Of a stretch of DNA of 64,000 bases, positions 52,345 through 61,071 are shown piece after piece (positions within the stretch are counted from its first letter, which is position 1; each line of letters opens with the position of its first letter). A program made the position numbers and the translations under genes. Source of the DNA: Blautia hominis (GTDB taxonomy: Bacteria; Bacillota; Clostridia; Lachnospirales; Lachnospiraceae); the NCBI GenBank assembly GCA_002270465.1, contig NQOF01000004.1, positions 463,668 through 527,667 on the forward strand, read 5' to 3'. The notes below the pieces were generated by a model, which worked only from the letters and a program-made list of their open reading frames with translations, was not told where the DNA came from and did not search any database.

Positions 52345-53199
52345 ATGAGAGATACCAAGAAATACAGAATTTACAGGGGCTGTGTGACAGCCGGCAGATG
52401 GCTGCTGTTTGCAGTTGTGGCTTTTCTCATACTTTTTCCGGTGTACTGGATCTTTATTTCCTCCATCACACCGCCGGGTGAACTGTTTCAGACACCCATC
52501 CAGTATCTGCCAAAACATCCCACACTGGAAAGCTATAAATTTTTGATTGAAAATGTAGGATTACTTGCTAAAATAGGAAATACAGTATTAATTGTAGGCG
52601 TGACCCTGGTTGTCAGCACTGTGCTGTGTGCCATGGCTGCCTATGGATTTTCAAGGTTTCAGTCAAAGGCTGTCAGTATTGCGTTTGCGTTTATTATCGC
52701 TACCATGCTGATCCCTGAGGTGGTGACTGCCAGGCCTTTATATGAGTTCATGCGCAAGGTGGGGCTGTATGATACCTATCCGGGACTGATCATCCTCTAT
52801 ATCAGTGCGGTGATCCCCTTTACTGTGCTGATACTCAGGAATTTTGTGTCGGAGATACCGGTATCTCTGGAGGAAGCGGCTGCCATAGACGGTGCCAGCT
52901 TTTCCCAGAGACTGTTTCTGGTGGTCCTGCCCCTGATGAAACCGGCTATTGCAACTGTGTGCATTATCAACTTTATCACATGCCTGAACAACTTTTTTAC
53001 ACCATTATATTATTCCAACGGCATTCAGGTGTTGTCCGTGGCTATTGTGCAGCTTCCGCTTCGGGACAATATGTACGGCGTGCCGTGGGATCTGGTAAGT
53101 TCAATGGGATGGATCATCCTTCTGCCGATCATTCTGTTTGTGGCAGTGTTTGAGAAGCAGATCATGGATGGTATTATGGCAGGCGGAGTGAAAGCGTAA
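52345..53199 (+). CDS. Sugar ABC transporter permease (MalG/UgpE type)
   Basis: The 284-residue permease has six helices and the EAA loop (LEEAAAIDGASFSQRLFLVVLPLM). ATG 52345 has GGAGG six bases upstream; a GTG two codons earlier is too close. It follows the first permease by ten bases. Confidence 0.92.
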   Translation: MRDTKKYRIYRGCVTAGRWLLFAVVAFLILFPVYWIFISSITPPGELFQTPIQYLPKHPTLESYKFLIENVGLLAKIGNTVLIVGVTLVVSTVLCAMAAYGFSRFQSKAVSIAFAFIIATMLIPEVVTARPLYEFMRKVGLYDTYPGLIILYISAVIPFTVLILRNFVSEIPVSLEEAAAIDGASFSQRLFLVVLPLMKPAIATVCIINFITCLNNFFTPLYYSNGIQVLSVAIVQLPLRDNMYGVPWDLVSSMGWIILLPIILFVAVFEKQIMDGIMAGGVKA

Positions 53200-53216
53200 A
53201 CAGGGAGGAAAAGAAT

Positions 53217-54326
53217 ATGTTTGATTTTACAGGTGGAAGTCTGGGAACACTGGCGTATGCCAAGCATGGAAAGAGCAGAGCCATTAATGCGGAGAACCCC
53301 ACAGGGGAAAAGGGAAAGGGCGGAATGGCGGCAAGCCATCTGGGTGCTTCCAGAAAGGGCAGCCCCTGCCTTCATGACATAAAAAGCGGGGAAACGGTAA
53401 CGCTTGCCGAGATGGAGGGTCCGGGTGTGATCAACCATATCTGGGTCACAGTGACGGACAAGACTACAGAGGCGGACTGCTTTGTGCTCCGTGACCTGGT
53501 GCTGCGCATGTACTGGGATGATGAGACAGAGCCGTCTGTGGAAAGTCCTCTGGGCGATTTCTTTTGCTGCGGATTCGGCAGGGAATGCATTGTCAATTCC
53601 CTTCCCATGGCAGTGGTGCCGAGCCGGGGGATGAACTGCTATTTTCAAATGCCTTTCCGCAAAAAGGCCAGGATCACGCTGGAGAACCAGCATGCAAACC
53701 CCATTCCCGCATTTTTCTATCAGGTGGATTACTGCCTGTATGATACACTGCCGGATGATATTTCCTATTTTCATGCGCAGTGGAGACGGGAGAAGATCAC
53801 CAAACTCCGGGAGGATTATGTGATCCTTGACAAGGTAAAAGGAAAGGGCCACTATGTGGGAACGTATATGGCGCTGACCACACTGGAACGTTACTGGTGG
53901 GGGGAAGGGGAAATCAAGTTCTATCTGGACGGGGATGAGGCCTATCCCACCATCTGCGGTACGGGGACAGAGGACTATTTCGGCGGCTCCTGGAGCTTCG
54001 CCAGACAGGTGGACGGCAGGACTGTGGAGCAGAATTACTGCACTCCGTATCTGGGCTATCCTTATTATTCCGCCCACGATACGGCGGTCCATAACTTTTA
54101 CCACAATGATGACTGTCCGCCCATGAGAGGTTTTTACAGGTGGCATATCCAGGACCCTGTCTGCTTTGAGGAGGATCTGCGTGTGACCATACAGCAGATC
54201 GGTGTGGGCCACAGAGGATTGTTTGAACGGCAGGATGATGTTGCCAGTGTGGCGTATTGGTATCAGGCAGAACCGCACAATACCTTTCCGGTCCTGATGG
54301 ATAAAGAGGAGCGCTGGCCAAGATAA
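53217..54326 (+). CDS. DUF2961 / glycoside hydrolase family 172 protein
   Basis: The 369-residue protein carries the DUF2961 fold: the HIWVTV segment near 75, the cytoplasm-style N-terminus without signal, and the conserved GTGTEDYFGGSW block near residue 250, whose Glu lies in the active site of the family. GH172 enzymes act on fructofuranose or arabinofuranose linkages such as difructose dianhydride I. It therefore probably cleaves the imported furanoside inside the cell. It is co-transcribed with the sugar importer. Confidence 0.85.
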   Translation: MFDFTGGSLGTLAYAKHGKSRAINAENPTGEKGKGGMAASHLGASRKGSPCLHDIKSGETVTLAEMEGPGVINHIWVTVTDKTTEADCFVLRDLVLRMYWDDETEPSVESPLGDFFCCGFGRECIVNSLPMAVVPSRGMNCYFQMPFRKKARITLENQHANPIPAFFYQVDYCLYDTLPDDISYFHAQWRREKITKLREDYVILDKVKGKGHYVGTYMALTTLERYWWGEGEIKFYLDGDEAYPTICGTGTEDYFGGSWSFARQVDGRTVEQNYCTPYLGYPYYSAHDTAVHNFYHNDDCPPMRGFYRWHIQDPVCFEEDLRVTIQQIGVGHRGLFERQDDVASVAYWYQAEPHNTFPVLMDKEERWPR

Positions 54327-54336
54327 GGTGTAAAAG

Positions 54337-55566
54337 GTGAAAAAATATATTTTGGGGATTTTATTGGGAGTGAGTATTTTATGTGCCGGATGCGGCGGGA
54401 AGGACAGCAAAAGGCAGGAAACACCCGGGAATCAGGAGGAAGGCAGGGAGGAGATAACCCTCATGCACCCGGATGCGGAAAAGGCGGAATTCCGGCAGTA
54501 TATAGAGGAAGCGGAAAAAGAACTGGATCTGGACATCCATCTGCTTGCCAGCCCGGTCAATGCGGACAACCGCCATGCCCGCATATCCACCATTCTCTCT
54601 TCCGGGGACACTTCTGTTGATGTGATCGCGGTGAATGATGAGATGATCCAGGAATTTAAGTATCAGGGATATCTGGAGCCGCTGGGGGAAGATGTGATGT
54701 CCAAGGAGATACGTTCCTGCTATCCCGGAGACTATATGGAGAAAACCGTCATGGCGGAGGGAAAAGTATATTCCGTCCCCTATGTGATGGACCTTATGGT
54801 TTTCTGGGTAAATGAAAAATTTCTGGATAAAGCCGGCCTTAATGCTGTGAACGATCAGGAAGATTTTGAAACGCTTTTGGACGGCAGATACGGATATGGG
54901 TATTACGGATACGGCAGTGCCTGGGAGACCACCTATGTGTACAACGAATTATCCCAGTTCATCCACATGTTCGGAGGAACATACGGGGATTGGGAGGATG
55001 AAGATACAAGACAGGCCCTTGCCTTCCTGCACAACATGGCAGAGAAGGATCTGACACCCAGGGAACAGCTTGTGGACCAGTATGAACAGATGGAACAAAA
55101 ATTCATACAGGGAAAATACGGCGCCATTTTCATGTACAGCGGCGCCATGGATACCTTTCTTCGGGCAGGGGTGTACGGGGATGATAAAATCCACGCGGCC
55201 CCCATGCCCCTGTTCAAGACCAACGCTACGAACGTGGCTACATGGCAGTATGTGCTCAATAAGGCGTCTGTCCACAAAGAAGCCGCAAAAAAATTCCTGT
55301 CCTATGCAGCGGGCCGGGAAGGGAGCACTGCCTATGCGGATCATATGAAGAAACTGCCGGCCCGGCTTGACATTATCAGGGAGGGGAACCTGGACATACC
55401 GGATTTGGATATCCTGAAAAAATACGCGGAGGAACTGGAACTGAGATCCCGCCCGCTGTCCAAAACGCCCATGAAGGATATCAAGGCCATAGGAGAGCTT
55501 TTCCAGCGGTATATCACAGATGAGATAAGCCTGGATGAATTTTGCCAAAGGGCAGTATTGCCCTGA
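54337..55566 (+). CDS. Carbohydrate ABC transporter substrate-binding lipoprotein (second)
   Basis: The 409-residue lipoprotein (signal ending LCAGC, Cys19) is a diverged paralogue of the first binding protein: both contain STILSSGDTSVDVI-like, YGYGSAWETTYVYNE-like and NKASVHKEAAKKFLSY-like segments. The start is GTG 54337 behind AAGGTG. Two binding proteins for one permease pair suggest two related ligands, or that one serves the YesM sensor. Confidence 0.9.
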   Translation: MKKYILGILLGVSILCAGCGGKDSKRQETPGNQEEGREEITLMHPDAEKAEFRQYIEEAEKELDLDIHLLASPVNADNRHARISTILSSGDTSVDVIAVNDEMIQEFKYQGYLEPLGEDVMSKEIRSCYPGDYMEKTVMAEGKVYSVPYVMDLMVFWVNEKFLDKAGLNAVNDQEDFETLLDGRYGYGYYGYGSAWETTYVYNELSQFIHMFGGTYGDWEDEDTRQALAFLHNMAEKDLTPREQLVDQYEQMEQKFIQGKYGAIFMYSGAMDTFLRAGVYGDDKIHAAPMPLFKTNATNVATWQYVLNKASVHKEAAKKFLSYAAGREGSTAYADHMKKLPARLDIIREGNLDIPDLDILKKYAEELELRSRPLSKTPMKDIKAIGELFQRYITDEISLDEFCQRAVLP

Positions 55567-55586
55567 GGCTCTTCTTATGCTAGAAT
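55558..55586 (+). promoter_or_regulatory. Promoter of the malic enzyme gene
   Basis: TTGCCC (55558-55563), overlapping the end of the upstream gene, and TAGAAT (55581-55586) at 17-base spacing. Confidence 0.65.
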
Positions 55587-55679
55587 AAAAGCGCACGCAG
55601 TTTTTAACAGCAGATGCAGCAGGAGACTGTGTGTACAGAAGCAAACAACATGAGATTCCATAGGAAAAGGAGATAAATC

Positions 55680-56852
55680 ATGAACGCAAAAGAATTCGCT
55701 TTAAAACAGCATGAGGAATGGAATGGCAAGATTGAAGTGATCAGCCGTGCAAAGCTGGAGACCCCGGAGGATTTGGCAGTGGCATACACACCTGGTGTAG
55801 CGGAGCCGTGCTTAAAGATCGCCGAGGATGTAGATTTATCCTATAAGTATACAAGACGCCACAATATGGTAGCAGTTGTGACCGACGGAAGCGCAGTTCT
55901 GGGTCTGGGCGACATTGGACCGGAGGCGGGTATGCCGGTTATGGAAGGAAAATGTGTGCTCTTTAAAGAATTCGGAGATGTGGACGCATTTCCTTTATGC
56001 ATCAGAAGCAATGATGTGGACGAGATCGTAAACACAGTCCGTCTGCTGGCAGGAAGTTTCGGCGGTGTAAACCTGGAGGATATCTCCGCGCCGCGCTGCT
56101 TTGAGATAGAGAGAAAGCTGAAAGAATGCTGTGATATCCCCATCTTCCACGATGACCAGCACGGAACAGCCGTTGTCACCGCTGCCGCCATGCTCAATGC
56201 CTTAAAGCTCACAGGCAGAAAGCTGGAGGAGATCAAAGTGGTAACATCAGGCGCAGGTGCAGCAGGGATTGCCATCATCAAGCTGCTGGTAAGCCTGGGA
56301 CTGAAGACGGTTATCATGTGCGACAGAAAAGGCGCCATCTATGAAGGACGCGGCGACTTAAATGCAGAGAAACAGGAGATGGCTAAGATCAGCAACCGCG
56401 GCATGGAAAAAGGCAGTCTGGCCGATGTGCTGAAGGGCGCTGATGTGTTCATCGGTGTTTCCGCTCCGGGAACTGTGACAGAGGAGATGGTGAAGACCAT
56501 GGCTCCAAACCCCATCCTCTTCCCAATGGCAAATCCGGTACCGGAGATCATGCCTGACCTTGCAAAGGCAGCAGGAGCAGCCGTTGTGGGAACCGGAAGA
56601 AGTGATTTCCCCAATCAGATCAACAACGTTCTGGCTTTCCCGGGGATTTTCCGCGGTGCGCTGGATGTGAGGGCTAAGGACATTAACGATGAGATGAAAG
56701 TGGCGGCAGCTTATGCCATCGCCGGTCTTATTGATGAGAAAGAACTGACACCGGACTACATCATCCCGAATCCCTTTGACAAACGTGTGGCAAAGGCGGT
56801 TGCCCAGGCAGTGGCAAAAGCGGCCAGAGACACAGGCGTGAGCAGAATCTGA
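55680..56852 (+). CDS. NAD(P)-dependent malic enzyme
   Basis: The 390-residue enzyme converts malate to pyruvate and CO2. It shows YTPGVAEPC, GLGDIGPEAGMPVMEGK, DISAPRCFEIE, HDDQHGTAVV and a nucleotide-binding GAGAAGIAI. Length is that of the short bacterial class. AAAGGAG precedes the ATG. It has its own promoter and a shared terminator downstream. Confidence 0.94.
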   Translation: MNAKEFALKQHEEWNGKIEVISRAKLETPEDLAVAYTPGVAEPCLKIAEDVDLSYKYTRRHNMVAVVTDGSAVLGLGDIGPEAGMPVMEGKCVLFKEFGDVDAFPLCIRSNDVDEIVNTVRLLAGSFGGVNLEDISAPRCFEIERKLKECCDIPIFHDDQHGTAVVTAAAMLNALKLTGRKLEEIKVVTSGAGAAGIAIIKLLVSLGLKTVIMCDRKGAIYEGRGDLNAEKQEMAKISNRGMEKGSLADVLKGADVFIGVSAPGTVTEEMVKTMAPNPILFPMANPVPEIMPDLAKAAGAAVVGTGRSDFPNQINNVLAFPGIFRGALDVRAKDINDEMKVAAAYAIAGLIDEKELTPDYIIPNPFDKRVAKAVAQAVAKAARDTGVSRI

Positions 56853-56871
56853 GAATAACCGGATAAATATT

Positions 56872-56923
56872 AAAATGGCTGTATTTCCGCCTCCGAAAGG
56901 ATAGTGGAAATACAGCCATTTTC
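56872..56923. terminator. Bidirectional terminator between malic enzyme and acyltransferase
   Basis: AAAATGGCTGTATTTCCGC pairs with a GTGGAAATACAGCCATTTT right arm. A- and T-rich ends suit both converging genes. Confidence 0.85.
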
Positions 56924-57979
56924 TTACATGGGATAGGACCCTTTACGCCCAAAACCACCGGCTTTTCCGGAGAAAGGCCCGGAGCTTTTTCCGGGACCGC
57001 TGCCGAAAAAGGATGGCACAGGCAGGGAAGAAACCTTAGTGACAAAACGGTTTGGCCCGTCCATGGAAAAAAGCCAGGAAAGAAGCAGACAAAAGCCGAT
57101 CAGCAGCACACCCTGCCAGATCTCAGATACAGATTCCAGGATCGGGGTGGCACTCAGCACACTGTATGCAAGGCCGTGGAACAGGTAGATGGGCATGGTG
57201 CGCTGTCCCAGTATGGAAAATACCTGTGGTTTTCTGGAGATCATGGCGCTCACCGCAAAAATTGCCAGAAAAGATACGCCGTAACAGACCAGCCTTACTA
57301 GGATCCCCTCCCCGTCTCCCGCCCCCATCTCATGATAGGAATATCTTCCGTAAAAGATCTTCGGAGTCAGATGGATCTTGAAAGAATAGGCCAGAAGCAG
57401 GCAGCCTAACAGATACAGGGAAAGCACTGCCAGTATTTTCCCGGCCTGTACTCTTATTTTCTCAAACCAGTCCCTCTCAAAGTGGTATCCTGCCAGGAAG
57501 AAGGGGAAGAATACCAGGATTCTGGGGATGCTGAAAAAGTTGTCCAATTCCGTCAGGCCTACCAGCAGCCCGGCAGTGACGGCGATAAACATATGCCCCG
57601 GGATCTTCTTCAGATAAGGTGTCACCAGTCGCCAGAAAAACAGGGCCATGATATACCAGAGGGAAAACTTGGGCCTTGCTAAGTACAGCCCAGTGTCTTT
57701 GTGGATGATGAAAACATATAAAAAGTAATACAGGAGTTCATAGACAAAATAAGGAATGACCAGTTTTTGTACCAGTTTTCCAAAAGGTAGTTTTTTCTTT
57801 GAAAAATAGCCCGATATAAAAATAAACGCAGGCATGTGGAAGGAAAAGATCACCCATTTCAGCCCGGATAAAAACAGGTTGTTGTCATAGCAGGGTTCGA
57901 TAAAATGACCGACCACCACCAAAACAATGAGAAGGGCTTTGTAATTATCGAAAAAGTAGTCACGGTTTTTAGTTGACAT
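56924..57979 (-). CDS. Acyltransferase-3 family membrane protein
   Basis: The 351-residue protein has about ten helices and the family start pattern (RDYFFDNYKALLIVLVVVGHFIEP with the His of the first helix). Such proteins transfer acetyl or succinyl groups to surface sugars. ATG 57979 follows AGAGGTG; the frame continues 25 codons further without support. The C-terminus has a Gly/Pro-rich tail. It stands alone. Confidence 0.85.
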   Translation of the reverse strand: MSTKNRDYFFDNYKALLIVLVVVGHFIEPCYDNNLFLSGLKWVIFSFHMPAFIFISGYFSKKKLPFGKLVQKLVIPYFVYELLYYFLYVFIIHKDTGLYLARPKFSLWYIMALFFWRLVTPYLKKIPGHMFIAVTAGLLVGLTELDNFFSIPRILVFFPFFLAGYHFERDWFEKIRVQAGKILAVLSLYLLGCLLLAYSFKIHLTPKIFYGRYSYHEMGAGDGEGILVRLVCYGVSFLAIFAVSAMISRKPQVFSILGQRTMPIYLFHGLAYSVLSATPILESVSEIWQGVLLIGFCLLLSWLFSMDGPNRFVTKVSSLPVPSFFGSGPGKSSGPFSGKAGGFGRKGSYPM

Positions 57980-58223
57980 AATATCACCTCTGACTTCTGC
58001 GGATAAATTTACAGTCTCGTTTTGTATGATACACCGGATGGAAAACAGGTGCAAATAGAAATTTTGGCCCCGATAACGGTAAGTGTTGGATATTTTTACA
58101 AAGAAATGGATTTGCGTTCTGAAAAATATTTGTTATAATGGTTATTAATAGTGTAAAATGAAACTGACACTGGAATACAGTTGTAATCCGTTACAGCAGA
58201 ATCAGGCAGAAAAGGGTGAATAT

Positions 58224-59651
58224 ATGAACGAAGACGAAAAAAGAGAGATTGAGAGAAAGAAACGGATTCAGGCTCGTGAAGAGAGACGCCGTCAGCAGGT
58301 AATGAAACAAAGGATGATCCTGGCAGGTGCAGCCGTTTTAATATTACTGGTCATTATTGTGAGCGTCGCTGTGGGCAACCACAAGAAAAAAGTGAAACAG
58401 GAAGAGGAGATCAAAGCCGCCCAGCAGAAGAAAGCGGAGGAAGAGGCAAAAAAGCAGGAGGCGGACAGTGAACTGCGTTTCCTGGCAGTGGGTGACAACA
58501 TTCTGCAGGATGCTTTGATCGAGTCGGGAAAAGAGAGCGAAGAAACATGGAATTATGATGCCCTGTACGCACAGGTGGCAGAAGATATCCAGGGCGCTGA
58601 CCTTGCTTGTGTCAATCAGGAAACACCTTTTGTCAATGACCATAAGGATGTATCCGGGAGCGGGCTTATGGGAACGCCCCTTGAAGTCGGGGATGCGCTG
58701 GCAAAGGCAGGATTTGATCTGGTGACCCAGGCCACAAACCATGCTTTTGATAAGGGCAAGCCGGGAATCCTAAATTCAGCCACTTTCTGGCAGACACAGC
58801 ATGCGGATGTTCAGCTTCTGGGCATTCACGGGGATGAGGCGGACGCGGAGAACCGTGTCAAAGTCATTGATAAGAAGAACATGAAGATCGCCGTGATGAA
58901 TTACACATACGGTGTGGATGAGGATGCCGGCTTTTCCGAAGCGGACTCTTATATGATCGATGTCTACGCAGAGGATAAGGTAAAGGCAGATGTGGAGAAG
59001 GCAAAAGGGGAAGCAGACTTTGTCATGGTATTCCTTCACGCCGGGGCTGAGTATTCAGAGGAATTTTCTGACACGGCAAAACAGAGGATCGATTTCCTGG
59101 CAGCGCAGGGAGTGGATGCGGTGATCTGCAGCAACCCCCATGTACTGCAGGCGTATGGCATGATGCCGCGGCAGGATGGGAAAAATATGCTGGTTTACAG
59201 CTCACTCGGCAATTTTGTTTCCACGGATGATCAGATCAAAGGTCTTGTGGGAGGCATGGCAGATATCACACTGAAAAAGGACGGCAAGACAGGGGAAGTG
59301 ACCGTCAGTGATTATAAGATGACGCCCCTTGTCATGCATTATGACAGTGAAAAGAAAAACTGTGCAGTGTACAAGGTCTCTGACTATACAGAGGAGCTGG
59401 CGAAAGAACACGGCATACATCAGCAGACGGAGGAGACATTTACTTTGGACAGCATCAAAGAGCTTGCCGCAAAGTATGAATCCCCACAGGCATTCCCCGC
59501 CTCGGGACAGAGCAGTTCTGACGCACCGGAGACAGAAGTGAAGGGAAAAGGCGTGTCCGATGGGGCGTCAGATGATCCGGAGGACAGCGGTTCAGACACC
59601 AATAAAGAGAATACGGATAATAAAGAAAGCACTTCAGGCGGTGAAGACTAG
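58224..59651 (+). CDS. CapA-family (PgsA-like) membrane-anchored metallophosphatase-fold protein
   Basis: The 475-residue protein has a charged Lys/Glu/Arg N-terminus, one membrane helix (about 32-52), a short coiled coil and a CapA domain: AVGDNILQD, VNQETPF, ATNHAFDKG, FLHAGAEYSEEF and SNPHVLQAY, matching the metal-binding blocks. The C-terminal 60 residues are Ser/Asp/Glu-rich. CapA proteins act in poly-glutamate capsule synthesis, but no capB/capC is near, so the role is open. AAAGGGTG precedes the ATG. Confidence 0.87.
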   Translation: MNEDEKREIERKKRIQAREERRRQQVMKQRMILAGAAVLILLVIIVSVAVGNHKKKVKQEEEIKAAQQKKAEEEAKKQEADSELRFLAVGDNILQDALIESGKESEETWNYDALYAQVAEDIQGADLACVNQETPFVNDHKDVSGSGLMGTPLEVGDALAKAGFDLVTQATNHAFDKGKPGILNSATFWQTQHADVQLLGIHGDEADAENRVKVIDKKNMKIAVMNYTYGVDEDAGFSEADSYMIDVYAEDKVKADVEKAKGEADFVMVFLHAGAEYSEEFSDTAKQRIDFLAAQGVDAVICSNPHVLQAYGMMPRQDGKNMLVYSSLGNFVSTDDQIKGLVGGMADITLKKDGKTGEVTVSDYKMTPLVMHYDSEKKNCAVYKVSDYTEELAKEHGIHQQTEETFTLDSIKELAAKYESPQAFPASGQSSSDAPETEVKGKGVSDGASDDPEDSGSDTNKENTDNKESTSGGED

Positions 59652-59659
59652 CCTGAACT

Positions 59660-59700
59660 TAGGGCGGAGATGTGTGAGGACACAGCTCCGCCCTTTATTC
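59660..59700 (+). terminator. Terminator after the CapA-like gene
   Basis: AGGGCGGAG pairs with CTCCGCCCT, followed by TTATT. Confidence 0.75.
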
Positions 59701-59710
59701 GGAAGATCCT

Positions 59711-59980
59711 TTAATCTTCGGCATATTGTTCCGGAGAGAATGGATAGACCTCTTTGTAAGAGTCCAGTTCAGCCTGACTGGTGGGCGGTTTATACATAAG
59801 ACCGGTCATCTCCATAGCTGCCTGTCCGTCTAAGTCATCGGAGGAGCTGGATTCCACGTGGTAAACATCCTTGCTCCCACCCTTTCCTCCGGTGCCGCTT
59901 CCCTGGCCCTTGCCGCCTTTGCCGCCTCTGTGGCAGTTTTCGGAATTTTTATATTCATTTGATTCGTTGATATCTTTCAT
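59711..59980 (-). CDS. Small Gly/Lys-rich protein, 89 residues, unknown
   Basis: The product has a polar start with one Cys (Cys16), a GGKGGKGQGSGTGGKGG stretch (about 19-35), a Ser/Asp-rich segment and a C-terminal part with PPTSQAELDSYKEVYPFSPEQY. ATG 59980 follows GAAAGGAA; the upstream frame is unsupported. It lies between the CapA-like gene and cysK, divergent from cysK. No known family is recognised. Confidence 0.6.
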   Translation of the reverse strand: MKDINESNEYKNSENCHRGGKGGKGQGSGTGGKGGSKDVYHVESSSSDDLDGQAAMEMTGLMYKPPTSQAELDSYKEVYPFSPEQYAED

Positions 59981-60044
59981 TTCGCAAGTTTCCTTTCTGC
60001 ATTTTTTGTAGTAATAGTATGTGCGAAAAATATGGGAAAATGCA

Positions 60045-60074
60045 TTGACAAACAAAACAGCCATAGTCTATGCT
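60045..60074 (+). promoter_or_regulatory. Promoter of cysK
   Basis: TTGACA (60045-60050) and TATGCT (60069-60074) at 18-base spacing, 48 bases before the ATG. Confidence 0.7.
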
Positions 60075-60122
60075 TTTACCTGACAAGAGAGAAACGGAAA
60101 AATTTTAAGGAGTGTATAGTAT

Positions 60123-61052
60123 ATGGAAAATATTAAGAAAAGCGCTTCACAGCTCATCGGCAATACGCCGCTTTTGGAGCTGTGTAATTACGAAAAAAAA
60201 CAGGATCTGCCGGCGCATGTTATAGCAAAACTGGAGTATTTCAACCCGGCAGGCAGCGCCAAGGACCGGGTGGGCCTTCGCATGATCGAGAGAGCAGAGC
60301 AGGAAGGAAAGCTAAAGCCCGGGGCCACGATCATAGAGCCTACTTCCGGAAATACGGGGATCGGCATTGCTTCCGTGGCGGCTGCCAAGGGGTATCACGC
60401 GATTCTCACCATGCCTGAGACTATGAGTGTGGAGCGGCAGAAACTGCTTCGCGCCTATGGGGCGGAGGTGGTTCTTACAGACGGGAAGAAAGGGATGCAG
60501 GGCAGCATAGAGAAAGCAGAAGAACTTAAGCGCACCATTCCCGGTTCGGTCATAATGGGGCAGTTTGACAATGAAGCCAACCCGGAGGCACATGAAGCTG
60601 CCACAGGCCCTGAGATTTACAGGGACACAGACGGCAGGGTAGATATTTTTGTTGCCACAGTGGGAACAGGGGGAACGCTGACCGGCACAGGCAGATATTT
60701 GAAAAAACAAAACCCTGCGATCCAGATCGTGGCAGTGGAACCTGCGGAATCCCCTCTATTATCGGGAGGTCAGGCGGGAGCGCACGGTATTCAGGGAATC
60801 GGTGCCAATTTTATTCCAAGTATTCTGGACAGGGATATTTATGATGAGATCATCTGTGTCACCACAGAGGATGCCTATAAAACAGGGAATGATATCGCCA
60901 AATGTGAAGGGATCCTTGTGGGGATCTCCTCCGGCGCGGCTGTGTGGGCAGCGGCCCAATTGGCCCGCCGTCCGGAAAATAAGGGTAAAAACATAGTAGC
61001 CCTTCTTCCGGACACAGGAGACCACTATCTTTCAACTACAATGTATGACTAA
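60123..61052 (+). CDS. cysK: Cysteine synthase A
   Basis: The 309-residue PLP enzyme makes cysteine from O-acetylserine and sulfide. It shows the PLP lysine in NPAGSAKDRVG (Lys47), the substrate loop TSGNTGIG, and the PLP phosphate loop GTGGTLTG. Length is normal. It is the first of three co-oriented genes. Confidence 0.94.
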   Translation: MENIKKSASQLIGNTPLLELCNYEKKQDLPAHVIAKLEYFNPAGSAKDRVGLRMIERAEQEGKLKPGATIIEPTSGNTGIGIASVAAAKGYHAILTMPETMSVERQKLLRAYGAEVVLTDGKKGMQGSIEKAEELKRTIPGSVIMGQFDNEANPEAHEAATGPEIYRDTDGRVDIFVATVGTGGTLTGTGRYLKKQNPAIQIVAVEPAESPLLSGGQAGAHGIQGIGANFIPSILDRDIYDEIICVTTEDAYKTGNDIAKCEGILVGISSGAAVWAAAQLARRPENKGKNIVALLPDTGDHYLSTTMYD

Positions 61053-61071
61053 AGCAGAGGAATGACAAAAT

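Noticed and set aside
53025-54410. Minus-strand 461-codon frame
   Set aside because: It is antisense to the GH172 and permease genes and crosses their boundary without a start signal.
59981-60122. T-box or SAM-type riboswitch ahead of cysK
   Set aside because: The leader is only about 45 bases after the promoter and shows no T-box or riboswitch consensus.
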